Origin: BD2-11 sp965115885 | Lineage (GTDB): Bacteria; Gemmatimonadota; Gemmatimonadetes; Longimicrobiales; Gaopeijiaceae | Length of the DNA stretch: 64,000 bases | Direction: 5' to 3' | Assembly (NCBI GenBank): GCA_965115885.1 | Contig: OZ220479.1 | Coordinates: forward strand, 558,001-622,000 | In this document: positions 26,301 to 34,183 of the stretch, piece by piece | Layout: the number at the start of each line of letters is the position of its first letter | How positions within the stretch are numbered: the first letter of the stretch is position 1 | Notes under the pieces: model-generated | Databases searched by the model: none | The model's input: only the letters and a program-made list of their open reading frames with translations | Told to the model about the DNA's origin: nothing | Translations under genes and position numbers: made by a program

Positions 26301-28011
26301 GAAGGGGAGCGACGGGTTCCCGATCGACAGCGCGACGGTGACGGCGAACGGGAAGACGGCGATGACGGACCTGTACGGACGCTACGTGATCGCGGGGGTG
26401 TCCTCGGCGTCGCGGAGCGCGATGACGAACAAGTTCTTCGTGAAGGCGACGAAGGGCGCGACGACGACGAAGGACTCGGTGCGGGCGTTCGTGGCGAACG
26501 GCTTGGAGATGGTGGACGTCGCGTTCGGGGGCACGGCCTCGAAGGCGACGGTGAGCGGTAAGGTGACGGCGTCGGGGAGCGGCGCGGCGGTGGCGGGCGC
26601 GGAGATCCAGGTGAGGTACGCCGACGACACGACGAAGTGGGTGGCGCCGGAGAACAAGGCGTCGAACGGGAAGCTGGTGACGGGCGCGGACGGGAGCTAC
26701 ATGGCGGAGGTGAAGGGCCAGGACGTGGGCGGGACGGCGATGGTGCGCGCAATGAAGAAGGGCATGAGCTTCGCGCCGGAGTCGATCGAGGTGCCGGCGC
26801 ACACGGGCGCGGCGATCTCGGGGATCGACTTCACGGGCTTCGTGAACGCGACGATCACCGGCCGGGTGAAGGATGCCGGCCTAGGGTTCAGCGGTCCGCT
26901 TTCGGGCGTCAAGGTCACGGTGACGAAGGCGGGCGAATCGATCGCGACGGATTCGACGACGACCGGATCGACGGGAGTGTTCACGTTCAACGTGCCGTTC
27001 GGCGCCTACGACGTCGCGGTGTCGAAGGACAAGTGGGGCTTCACGTATCCGAACGGAAGCCAGCGCGTGTCGGTGGCGCCCGGAGAGAGCAAGGACTACG
27101 GAACGATCGACGCGCGCACTTGGACGATCAGTGAGAGGTTCAGAGCCTTCAACGCCAAGCGGGGGCCGGCGGAGCGAACTGCGGACGGCCCTCATACGGA
27201 CACCCTCGGCAAGGTCCACATCTCGTATGCCGACAAGACAATAGACAGCACCCTCACCGCTGCCCAGTACGGGTTGCCTTCGCAGTACGATTCCGGCCCG
27301 CCCGTCGTGATCGGCGACGCCTACTTTTTCCAAGACATCGACTCGACCAGTTGGAGGATCTTATCGCACCCCGAATTCCCGCCCAACACGGACACGGTCG
27401 CCGTCCGCTACAACTTGGGCGTGGTGGTGCGCGCGTGCGTTTACACCGATCCGATCATCATCGCGACGTTCACGGCGCTCGGCATTCCCAATCCCTGCCC
27501 GGTGGGTCACACGGTCCCCGACGGCCAAGTCACCGTCATGATAACCAGAACCGTGGCCGACACGACCCAAGCCTCCGAACAGATCTACGCCGCCGACACC
27601 GCGTACGTGGCGTTGGGGCCCTTCGATCCCGTGGCGACTGCCATCGGCAGCCGGCGCTCTGCGGACAACGACTCTCTGTTCGTCGGTTGGACCGCCACGA
27701 CGAACAAGAGGACGCAGCAGCGGATCGTCTGGCAGTTGGCTGCGGCCAGCCTGGGCGGCGCGAAGACCACGCTGTACTACCAGAGCTCGGGCACGGACAT
27801 TTGGAACTGGCGACATCTTTGGGTGTCGCCCGTCAAGACGGCCACGAACTTCGCCCATTTCCGCACGGCGGCCGGCAGCGCCTTGTCTCTCACGGCTGCG
27901 GATCTCCAAGGAGAGATCGTCGCGTGGATCGAAGCCAGACAGAGCGACGCCGATACGTGGGAGGCGGGTCCCAAGACGACGATCAAGGCCGTGAGCTCAG
28001 GTAGTCGATAG
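23320..28011 (+). CDS. Large repeat lipoprotein with carboxypeptidase-regulatory/Cna-B-like domains
   Basis: A 1563-residue surface lipoprotein. MNRLKLLATATLASLVFAAC is a lipoprotein signal (Cys 20), then a Pro-rich linker (PPPVDPPDPPTPVG) and a chain of beta-sandwich repeats of about 85-95 residues, each with a motif like GxVTVEGxxLxGVxVTLSG followed by FTGLxAGxYxVxIxG. About five such repeats fill residues 38-395; more distant ones continue to about 1200. The last 350 residues form a different domain with Trp and Cys. No catalytic residues are recognised; a structural, adhesive or glycan-binding role is likely. From about 23400 to 26860 the third codon base is nearly always G (ACG, GCG, GTG, TCG), while the C-terminal part from about 26860 uses C like the rest of the genome. 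Near-identical 50-base segments recur at about 23554 and 23851. ATG at 23320 has a good ribosome binding site. Confidence 0.85.
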   Translation: MNRLKLLATATLASLVFAACDEGSPPPVDPPDPPTPVGTISGTVTIEGTAVAGVSATLSSGASATTGAGGDFSFAGVEAGTYTVTISGYPEDATFAQATQSATIATDGENVRLSFAGEYVRSSAVVGAVVAADAAMSGGDGQPETLSGVTVKLGGEHATGETVRTGMDGGFAFTGLRAGTYTVEISGYPEDVTFETKAMEVEVEAGEVGNADFTGHWVRTSAVEGRVAIEGEGLAGVTVTLSGGPAEESRRATTDADGGYRFEELRAGAYEVSIAGGFEAEDYEFASTSRDVSVEMDETATVSFTGVLLRTSGISGRVSVEGMGLSGVEVTLSGADEERTETTDASGQYAFTGLAAGDYAVSIGVEGEAYVFGTTSMDVTVADDESKIVNFEGEHATTASVSGMAYVDEGTKNDMFDEGEHALMRAGIPVALVGPGVNEQRLGATDEEGGFSFEGLKAGSYQLVVLIDADASAMLAKHDVAYGGPSTGYVVELGVGEAATRSLPFDITHTTVDFEVKLKSGEATGDALPDAKVSLYADMGGENMSGSGVTDDEGMASIRVARAGTTGHTVYATVVADGYSVDMEAGKQAVKWDPQEWRVSAKNVADVVNMKVDVSVSGKTVKTELGGGMALGGWAIGVTSGEETVEGAPKKLDEEGMAKLETTAESVPTTYAFMLAKDQDDELDGGEKYESEAVEYKHTGLKLAGETMEAGMLEASYATQTLKVYVHHEKDQVEGYTGNVLGGDERAKTGYVDVSLRYVSGTGRSRSFTKEEWDSKHMSEKDGVVTFLHVPTDYDVVVRANESAAGTTAGIVLLEPDELEAYRDAEANGLMGGAFGSEGGFGHTVSLCPLQETLPQDHDECASFAYVTTHSVKGEVWRKSVTAASSGDGFSTDTMNRKNPGVTVDLTPVEGKNLAGEAKTFAALAKDVATTKTVDETYQFDFGKLAAGAYEAKASAGWRVRKKGGMELGTALSPLSGAVELEVTPSTGTVYGRVKGSDGFPIDSATVTANGKTAMTDLYGRYVIAGVSSASRSAMTNKFFVKATKGATTTKDSVRAFVANGLEMVDVAFGGTASKATVSGKVTASGSGAAVAGAEIQVRYADDTTKWVAPENKASNGKLVTGADGSYMAEVKGQDVGGTAMVRAMKKGMSFAPESIEVPAHTGAAISGIDFTGFVNATITGRVKDAGLGFSGPLSGVKVTVTKAGESIATDSTTTGSTGVFTFNVPFGAYDVAVSKDKWGFTYPNGSQRVSVAPGESKDYGTIDARTWTISERFRAFNAKRGPAERTADGPHTDTLGKVHISYADKTIDSTLTAAQYGLPSQYDSGPPVVIGDAYFFQDIDSTSWRILSHPEFPPNTDTVAVRYNLGVVVRACVYTDPIIIATFTALGIPNPCPVGHTVPDGQVTVMITRTVADTTQASEQIYAADTAYVALGPFDPVATAIGSRRSADNDSLFVGWTATTNKRTQQRIVWQLAAASLGGAKTTLYYQSSGTDIWNWRHLWVSPVKTATNFAHFRTAAGSALSLTAADLQGEIVAWIEARQSDADTWEAGPKTTIKAVSSGSR

Positions 28012-28879
28012 GGTGGACCGCTCTGGCCCCGTCGACCGGTAGCGCGGTCGGCGGAACCGCGGCACGTTCTGAACGTCGGCCCTCCGTCCGGAATCCCTCC
28101 GGGCGGGGGGGCGACGCAGTTTGCACCCACCTGTCAGCGTCCACTCCGGCGTTCGAAGCTCCTGGTGGCCGGGAATCTCGCTCGAGTGTCTCGAGCGACC
28201 GGCGGCCCGAGAAAGATCGGCGCGTCCCGACGCGGGCCGGTTGGCGTACATGCCGAGCGTTGAGGTCGTTGCCGTTGAAAACCGCCCCATGGTTCGGGCG
28301 CGCTCGCCGTTGGACGGAACTCCATCACGCCGAGGGGACCGGAGCCGTGACGATAAGCGACGACTCGAAACTCGTTCGCTGGCTCGGTCCGCGCGTCCTG
28401 CGCCCAAGCGGTCCCTCCGGTTCCCGGCTCCATTCGTCGTAATCCGCCGAGTGGTCGGTCCGGGCGAAGGTGAAGCGGCGGCATCGGCGGGCATCCTCGA
28501 TGATCCGGACGACGGAGCGCGCCGTTTGGAAATCGTTCCAGCTGGTAGCGACCGAAGGCGGGTCATGGAGGTGACGACATGGCTTGAAGCGCTTCGGGTA
28601 GTACGAAGTTCCAGGGTATAAAACGGGCTAACCGACTTTTTCGTAGTGAGTTGTCTGGGTTTCGGGAGTGTACGCCACTGGGCGCAAGCCATGGACGGAC
28701 GCCGAGCAGCCGGAAGGCTTCCGATGCTCTTATGTACGTCAAGGGGCGGTTTCCCGTGGATCCCGACGTTCGCCGGGATCCACGGCAGGCGCTTCACGCT
28801 GTCCACTGGATCGTCAACTACCGTCGACGCCCGCCCGTAGCGCCCGTTGACCAGCTGGAAACCCAGCCCTCCACACGCC
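28012..28879. other. Degenerate region beside the truncated IS element
   Basis: No gene is supported. The stretch holds a perfect hairpin at 28178-28198 (9-bp arms around TGT, arm TCGCTCGAG), another at 28755-28784, and a patch of lower GC at about 28600-28660. On the minus strand a frame is open through the region and joins the transposase fragment to the right, but after about 28880 its product no longer resembles a transposase. It probably marks the scar of deletion or insertion events. Confidence 0.5.
28755..28784. repeat. REP-like hairpin of the 'WIPxFAG' type
   Basis: An 11-bp perfect stem (CGTGGATCCCG with CGGGATCCACG) closes an 8-base loop ACGTTCGC. Translated in the plus strand it gives PWIPTFAGIHG, the peptide left by a widespread class of short dispersed bacterial hairpin repeats that often read WIPAFAGMT. 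It lies about 100 bases beyond the break in the transposase gene. Whether further copies exist must be sought outside this window. Confidence 0.7.
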
Positions 28880-29160
28880 GACCACGGCTTGCCGCGCCTC
28901 CGGCTCACCCTCGCGATCCCTTCCCTCCGCATCAGCCGCTCGACACGACCCGCGCTCGCTCTCTCGCCTTCCTCACGCAGCGTCTTGTGGATCCGTGGGC
29001 GACCGTACGTCCTCCGACACTCCCGAATCCTGGCCCCCAGCCGTTCGTTCTCCTTCTTTCTCGCTGAAGGAACCCGCTTCAGCCAGTCGTAGTACCCGCT
29101 GGAGGAGGTCCAGCACACGGCACATCGCCCGAATCGGAACTCGGCTCGGTGAGCCTTCAT
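28880..29160 (-). pseudogene. IS3-family OrfB transposase, N-terminal fragment
   Basis: ATG at 29160 overlaps the OrfA stop. The fragment reads MKAHRAEFRFGR, then after a locally out-of-frame stretch SSSGYYDWLKRVPSARKKE, RLGARIRECRRTYGRPRIHK and GRVERLMRREGIARVSRRRG, the N-terminal helix-turn-helix domain of OrfB. At about 29105-29122 the expected MCRVLD is present only in another frame, so two small compensating indels appear to flank it. The catalytic DDE core (about 180 residues) is absent. The frame continues open to the left but carries unrelated text. Confidence 0.78.
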
Positions 29161-29501
29161 GAATCCGTATCCCCGCTGGGGATCGATCCGCTCTCCTTGG
29201 CAAACCAAGCCGCAGCTTTTCTTGGGATGTCGCGCTCCACCCTCAGCCGCTCGATCTCTCGATCCTTGCGCAACAGATCCAGCCGCATCCGCGTCTTCAG
29301 CCCGTCGTTGCGACGCCCTTCGTCCAGATTCGCCTGCTTCACCCAGTTGCGGATCGTCTGCTCCGTCGACTCGAACTCGCGCGCCGACGACCCCGCACTC
29401 CGACCCGCCCGCACCCACTCGACGATCTGCTCCCTGTACTCCAGCGGGTACCGCTCCCTGCCGTTCCCCTGCCACGGCTCACCTACTCTTGACGTTGACA
29501 C
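29157..29501 (-). CDS. IS3-family OrfA (helix-turn-helix protein of the truncated IS)
   Basis: About 114 residues if translated from the GTG at 29501. The conserved part reads RYPLEYREQIVEWVRAGRS, then FESTEQTIRNWVKQANLDEG, the DNA-recognition helix-turn-helix of IS3 OrfA proteins, and finally RLDLLRKDREIERLRVERDI with AAAWFAKES, the leucine-zipper-like end. The stop overlaps the OrfB start as ATGA, which fits the usual coupling or programmed -1 frameshift. The start is uncertain because the frame continues upstream nearly to the terminal repeat. Residues differ from the usual motif in several places (PRKAAAW for LKKAAAW), in keeping with decay. Without OrfB it has no transposition role. Confidence 0.75.
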   Translation of the reverse strand: MSTSRVGEPWQGNGRERYPLEYREQIVEWVRAGRSAGSSAREFESTEQTIRNWVKQANLDEGRRNDGLKTRMRLDLLRKDREIERLRVERDIPRKAAAWFAKESGSIPSGDTDS

Positions 29502-29837
29502 CCTGAACAAAAACGTCCGAAAGCGCAGGGCAACTCCACAGTGCTTTCTCTCGGGTACCGGAGTACACCTTGACGGCCTGTCCAAAAAACCGGGACCACC
29601 TCAGACCCCGCACACCCTCCCGTTGGTTTCTCGGCGCGTCCGCCCTCCGAAGGCGATGGCTCCGGTCTCTCGCGCCCGCAAAAAAAGCGAGGTCATTGCC
29701 GATTCGGAACGGCCCCGGCGAGCGGTCGCGGCATGGTTGTTGCTCCGTATCTCCTTTCGCTAGTTTGGCGGGCGGGTCGCGGAGCGCACGGCCCCCTTAC
29801 CACCCCGCCCATATCACTTGACGCGGAGGACGGCACG

Positions 29838-32800
29838 ATGATTCGGAATCAGATCGGCGTATCCGCCCGTTCGCTCTTGGCCGTCGCGGTGGTTGGCGCG
29901 TTCCTGCTTCCACCGGCGGGCGCGGGCGCTCGGGAACCGTCCCTGGACGGTTGGGACGAGATGGCTCGGACTGCGTCGCGGGCGCGGTCGACTTCCCCGC
30001 GAATCTCCATGTCGCGGACTTGGACCGGATCGGTCCACGAGGAATTCCGCATCGACATCCGCTTCACGCAGAGCGTGACCGGCTTCGCCATCGGGGACAT
30101 CCAAGTGATCGGCGCCACGAAAGTGCCCCCCTTGACCGGTTCCGGTTTGAGCTATTCCCTCCTCTTCAGGACGCTGCCGAACCATAGCGGCCCGGTGATC
30201 GTGAGCATCCCCTCGAACGTGGCGCAGAATGCCGCGAGAGAGGGGAACATCGGCGAGGCGCTCACCTTCCAAGCCGACAACAAGGTGCCGGAAATTCAGG
30301 AGGCGAAGGCCAACGGCGACGAAATCGTCGTCGTCTTCGACGAAGCGCTGGACGAAAACGCCGTTCCGCCGAGCGGGCGCTTTTCCGTGTCCTTCCTGAG
30401 GGGAGGGTCGTTCAACGTCAAGACCGTGTCCTCGGTCGAGGTGCTCGCGCGCGAGCTGTTTCTGACTCTGGGCAGCCCCGTCGACACGTCGGACGTGGTC
30501 CGGGTGTTCTACCAAGGCAGCGGCGCCAACGCGCTCAGGGACTTGGCCGGCAATCTCGTGTCCGGCTTCGACAGAGAGATCAGCAATGTCACCGGGGAGG
30601 CGCGCACCGGGCGCCCCGCCGCGCCCCGCGATCTCACGGCCGTGGCCGACGGCTCCACCGTGATCGAGCTGGAGTGGGATCCCCCGACCGCAGACGGCGG
30701 CCGCAGCGTCACCGGCTACTTGATCGAGGTGTCCGCGGACGGGGGCGACGCTTGGTCGAATTTGGTGCGCAACACCCGGAGCACCCGCACCAGCTACCGT
30801 CACACCGGGCTCCGGGGGGGCGTCACGCGCCACTACCGGGTGTCGGCGATCAACTTCAACGGGTCGGGACCCGCCTCGAAAGTCGCCACCGCCACGACGG
30901 AGCACACGGTGCCGGACGCGCCCCGGAGGTTGACGGCGCGGGCCCGAGGGACGTCCGCCATCCAGTTGAGCTGGAACGCTCCCGCCTCCAGCGGCTCGGC
31001 CTCGGTCACCGGGTACCGCATCGAAGTGTCGCGGACCGGAAGCGGAGGGTGGCTGACGCTCGAGGCCGACACCGAGTCCACGGCCACCGCCTACACCCAC
31101 GACGACCTCGGGCCGGGCGTCGCCCGCCACTACCGGGTCGCAGCGATCAATCGGGCGGGCAGGAGCGCTTGGTCGAACGTCGCTCGCGCGGTTACCGAGA
31201 TCACCACCCCGAGCGCGCCCACGGGTCTCCGGGTGGTTCCGAGCGGCGTGGGGGGAAGCGACCAGCTTCTCCTTACTTGGAGCGCCCCTGCCGAAGACGG
31301 CGGGAGCGCGATCACCGGCTACCGCATCGAGATCTCCTCCACCGGCGTTTCGGGGTGGATCATCCTGGTGGCCAGCACCGACAACACGACCACCGCATAC
31401 CTGCACACAGGCCTCTCCCCGAACACCGCCCGGTTCTACCGCGTGGCCGCGGTCAACGGCCGGGGCACGGGAGCCTTCTCGAACGTGGCCCGGGGCGTCA
31501 CCAACGCCACGCGTCCCGGACAGCCGCAGAACCTGCGCGCGCGCGGGAACGGACCGAACAGCATCCTCCTCACTTGGGATCCGCCGGAGATCCTCGGAGG
31601 AACTCCCGTCACCGGCTACACCATCCGGGCGCGCGGGCCCACCGACAACTCCTGGATCATCCTCCGTCCCAACACGGGAACGGTGTCGACCACATTCACG
31701 CACACCGGGCTTCGGCCGGTGACCCGGTACCAGTACCAAGTCGCGGCCATCAACCGCGTGGGCGCCGGCCATTGGTCGCTCACGGCGGCGACCCTCACGC
31801 ACGCCGATCGCGCCGGAGCTCCGACCGGGCTCAGGGCCCGGCCGGCCGGCACGTCGCGCATCGACCTGTCGTGGACCGCGCCCCGCTACACCGGCGGCGT
31901 CTCTGTCCTCGGCTACCGCGTCGAGGCTTCCGACGACGAGGGCCTGACCTGGAACATCATCCGCCGCAACACGAACTCGGCGGCGACGGCGTTCCCCGAT
32001 CTGAACCTGAATCCCGCGACCACGCGCCACTACCGCGTCGCCGCGATCAACATCGCCGGCCCGGGACCGTTCTCCAACATTGCGCGGGCGACCACCGAAG
32101 CGACCTTGCCGGGCGCGCCCCGAAGCCTCGCCGCACAGGCGAGCGGCACCTCGCGGATCGTGCTCTCTTGGCGTGCGCCCACGTATGACGGGGGCGCCGA
32201 CGTCACCGGCTACCGAGTCGAGGTTTCGGAGGACGGGGGCACGGTCTGGCAGGACTTGGTGGCCGACACGCGCAGCACGCGCACCGAGTACTCGCACGGC
32301 GAGCTCGAGCCGGCGACCACGCGCCACTACCGCGTCTCGGCGATCAACCGGATCGGCGCGGGCGAGGCGTCGCGGGTGGCGAGTGCCACCACCGACGCGA
32401 CCGTTCCCGACGCGCCCACCGGGCTGGCCGCCACCGCGACCACGCCCACCCAGATCGACCTCGTCTGGGTCGCGCCCGCCTACGACGGCGGCGCTCCCGT
32501 CACCGGCTACCGGGTCGAGGTTTCGGAGGACGGTGCCGCATGGGCGGATCTGGTGATCGACACGGAGTCGACGGGCACCGCGTTCTCGCACACCGGCCTG
32601 TTGCCGGGGAGCATGCGCCACTACCGCGTTTCGGCGATCAACCGTGCGGGCACCGGCGCGGCGTCGAAGACCGCATCGGCCGCGACCGACGATCCCGTTC
32701 AGCGCGCGGGCAGGCTGAACGCGCGCGTGCTGCCGCACGTGGCCGCGGCGATGACCTCCAGCACGGTCTCGGCGATCGTCCGCCGCGTCGACGCGGTGGC

Positions 32801-34088
32801 CAACGGGATGGGAACGGAGCGCCGTGTGGAGGCGAACGGATTTTCGTCGATGGCCGCGAGCCTGTCCGCGCCGGGCGCGGGCGGCCTCGGCCAAAGCGAC
32901 GGCGCCGCCTTGGCCGCGCTCTTCGGCGGCACTTCGTTCCAGATGCCGTTCGGCGCCCCCGAAGCGCCGCAACAATCGGCCGTCGGCACCCGGCTGGCGA
33001 GCTGGGGCGCGGGCGAGTACCACCGCCTCGGCGAACCCGGCGCGAGCGCCCTCGACTGGAAGGGCGACATGGTGAGCCTCCACGCGGGGGTGGACGCCCG
33101 TATGGGGTCCGACATTCTGGCGGGTCTCGCGGGCTCCTATTCCTCGGGCGCCTTCGACTTCACCGACAAGACCGGCGCCGCTCCGGTCGCCGGCACCTAC
33201 GGCGCCACCATGTTCAGCGTGCATCCCTACCTGGCTTGGTTCTCCGGCGAACGCGGCAACGCCTTGTGGGGTTCGGCGGGCTTCGGTCGGGGCGGCATCG
33301 AGGTCACGGACAAACGCGAAGCGCTCCGCACCGGCTCCACCGGCATGATGACGGGGGCGGCGGGCGGCAGCTACCAGCTGTTCTCGAGCGGCATGGGCGG
33401 CGTCCGCGTCAAGGCCGAGGGTTGGGCCTCCCGAGTCGTGGTCGACGGCACCGAGAAGATCGATTCGGTCACGCTCGGGATGCAGCGCGGCAAGCTGGCT
33501 CTCGAGCTGACGCAGGGCTTTCGGGCCGGCGAGAGCCACGACGTGGCGTTCGTGCTCGAGGGCGGGATGCGCTACGACAACGGCGACGGCATGAACGGGA
33601 CCGGCGCCGAGCTCGGCGGCGGCGTCCGGTACTCGAACTCCGCCGTGGGCTTGACCGCGGAGGGCCGCGGCCGTTTGGTCGTCTCGGCGCGGGAAGGCTA
33701 CGAGGAGTGGGGTCTCGGCGGCATGCTCCTGTTCGATCCGGCGGCCCGGGGCCAGGGACTTTCGATCCGGGTGACGCCTTCGTACGGCGACCACAGGAGC
33801 GGGGTGAACCAGCTGTGGGAACGCGGGATGACCGAGGCGACGAACGGCCGCGCTGCGGGCATGGGCGCCCGGGTGGACGGAGAAGTGGCTTACGGCATCG
33901 CCGGCTTCCATGGGATGCCCTACGGAGGATTCCACTTCGCGGGAGACGGCGTGCGCGCCTTCAGCAGCGGCGTGCGCTACGAGCTCGGCGCGGGAGTCGG
34001 ACTTCGTCTCGAAGGTACTCGGCGCGAGAGCGCGCTCGGGGAAGCGGCGCATTCGGTGGGCGTCCGCGGACGGATAAGGTTGCGGTAG
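29838..34088 (+). CDS. FN3-repeat surface protein with C-terminal outer-membrane barrel (autotransporter-like)
   Basis: A 1416-residue protein. MIRNQIGVSARSLLAVAVVG begins a signal peptide; ATG 29838 is preferred over an earlier in-frame start because GGAGG stands 8 bases upstream. Residues about 55-145 form an Ig-like domain, about 148-250 a domain of the kind seen in surface-layer/SwmB repeats (EIVVVFDEALDENAVPPSGR). Then come seven fibronectin type III domains of about 95 residues, starting at APRDLTAV, APRRLTAR, APTGLRVV, QPQNLRAR, APTGLRAR, APRSLAAQ and APTGLAAT. The last 400 residues are a Gly/aromatic beta-barrel domain (WASRVVVDGTEKIDSVTLGM, VGVRGRIRLR at the end). The layout suggests a barrel that anchors an adhesive FN3 stalk outside the cell. 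Domain names are from pattern recognition; the barrel family is not certain. Confidence 0.85.
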   Translation: MIRNQIGVSARSLLAVAVVGAFLLPPAGAGAREPSLDGWDEMARTASRARSTSPRISMSRTWTGSVHEEFRIDIRFTQSVTGFAIGDIQVIGATKVPPLTGSGLSYSLLFRTLPNHSGPVIVSIPSNVAQNAAREGNIGEALTFQADNKVPEIQEAKANGDEIVVVFDEALDENAVPPSGRFSVSFLRGGSFNVKTVSSVEVLARELFLTLGSPVDTSDVVRVFYQGSGANALRDLAGNLVSGFDREISNVTGEARTGRPAAPRDLTAVADGSTVIELEWDPPTADGGRSVTGYLIEVSADGGDAWSNLVRNTRSTRTSYRHTGLRGGVTRHYRVSAINFNGSGPASKVATATTEHTVPDAPRRLTARARGTSAIQLSWNAPASSGSASVTGYRIEVSRTGSGGWLTLEADTESTATAYTHDDLGPGVARHYRVAAINRAGRSAWSNVARAVTEITTPSAPTGLRVVPSGVGGSDQLLLTWSAPAEDGGSAITGYRIEISSTGVSGWIILVASTDNTTTAYLHTGLSPNTARFYRVAAVNGRGTGAFSNVARGVTNATRPGQPQNLRARGNGPNSILLTWDPPEILGGTPVTGYTIRARGPTDNSWIILRPNTGTVSTTFTHTGLRPVTRYQYQVAAINRVGAGHWSLTAATLTHADRAGAPTGLRARPAGTSRIDLSWTAPRYTGGVSVLGYRVEASDDEGLTWNIIRRNTNSAATAFPDLNLNPATTRHYRVAAINIAGPGPFSNIARATTEATLPGAPRSLAAQASGTSRIVLSWRAPTYDGGADVTGYRVEVSEDGGTVWQDLVADTRSTRTEYSHGELEPATTRHYRVSAINRIGAGEASRVASATTDATVPDAPTGLAATATTPTQIDLVWVAPAYDGGAPVTGYRVEVSEDGAAWADLVIDTESTGTAFSHTGLLPGSMRHYRVSAINRAGTGAASKTASAATDDPVQRAGRLNARVLPHVAAAMTSSTVSAIVRRVDAVANGMGTERRVEANGFSSMAASLSAPGAGGLGQSDGAALAALFGGTSFQMPFGAPEAPQQSAVGTRLASWGAGEYHRLGEPGASALDWKGDMVSLHAGVDARMGSDILAGLAGSYSSGAFDFTDKTGAAPVAGTYGATMFSVHPYLAWFSGERGNALWGSAGFGRGGIEVTDKREALRTGSTGMMTGAAGGSYQLFSSGMGGVRVKAEGWASRVVVDGTEKIDSVTLGMQRGKLALELTQGFRAGESHDVAFVLEGGMRYDNGDGMNGTGAELGGGVRYSNSAVGLTAEGRGRLVVSAREGYEEWGLGGMLLFDPAARGQGLSIRVTPSYGDHRSGVNQLWERGMTEATNGRAAGMGARVDGEVAYGIAGFHGMPYGGFHFAGDGVRAFSSGVRYELGAGVGLRLEGTRRESALGEAAHSVGVRGRIRLR

Positions 34089-34129
34089 AGAGAATGGACG
34101 ACCGAGGTTCCTGCGAGCAGAGGGGCGAC

Positions 34130-34165
34130 CGGGACTCCGCCGGGTGCGCACCCGGCGGAGTCCCG
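34130..34165. terminator. 36-bp perfect palindrome after the FN3 gene
   Basis: The arms 34130-34147 and 34148-34165 are exact reverse complements (arm CGGGACTCCGCCGGGTGC). It starts 41 bases after the FN3 gene stop and is followed by CTTTC, a weak pyrimidine run. A strong RNA stem here would suit termination or protection of the long message. Its position argues against a start at 34094 for the next gene, since the palindrome would then be coding. Confidence 0.65.
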
Positions 34166-34183
34166 CTTTCGGGCCGCGTTCCG

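Larger units (their letters stand above)
28880..29603 (-). mobile_element. IS3-family insertion sequence, 3'-truncated
   Basis: The element reads leftward. Its outer end is at 29579-29603, where the minus strand begins TGAGGTGGTCCCGGTTTTTT and then GGACA, the form of an IS3-family terminal repeat. OrfA and the first third of OrfB follow. The opposite terminal repeat, the rest of OrfB and the DDE catalytic residues are missing; similarity stops near 28880. The element is therefore unable to move by itself. Confidence 0.8.

Noticed and set aside
28134..28640. C-terminal part of the IS3 OrfB
   Set aside because: I translated all minus frames looking for the DDE region (HSDRG, RGNCWDN, YN.RR) and found none.
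29814..34151. A 1445-codon minus-strand frame opposite the FN3 gene
   Set aside because: It mirrors the repeats of the FN3 gene and has no domain of its own.
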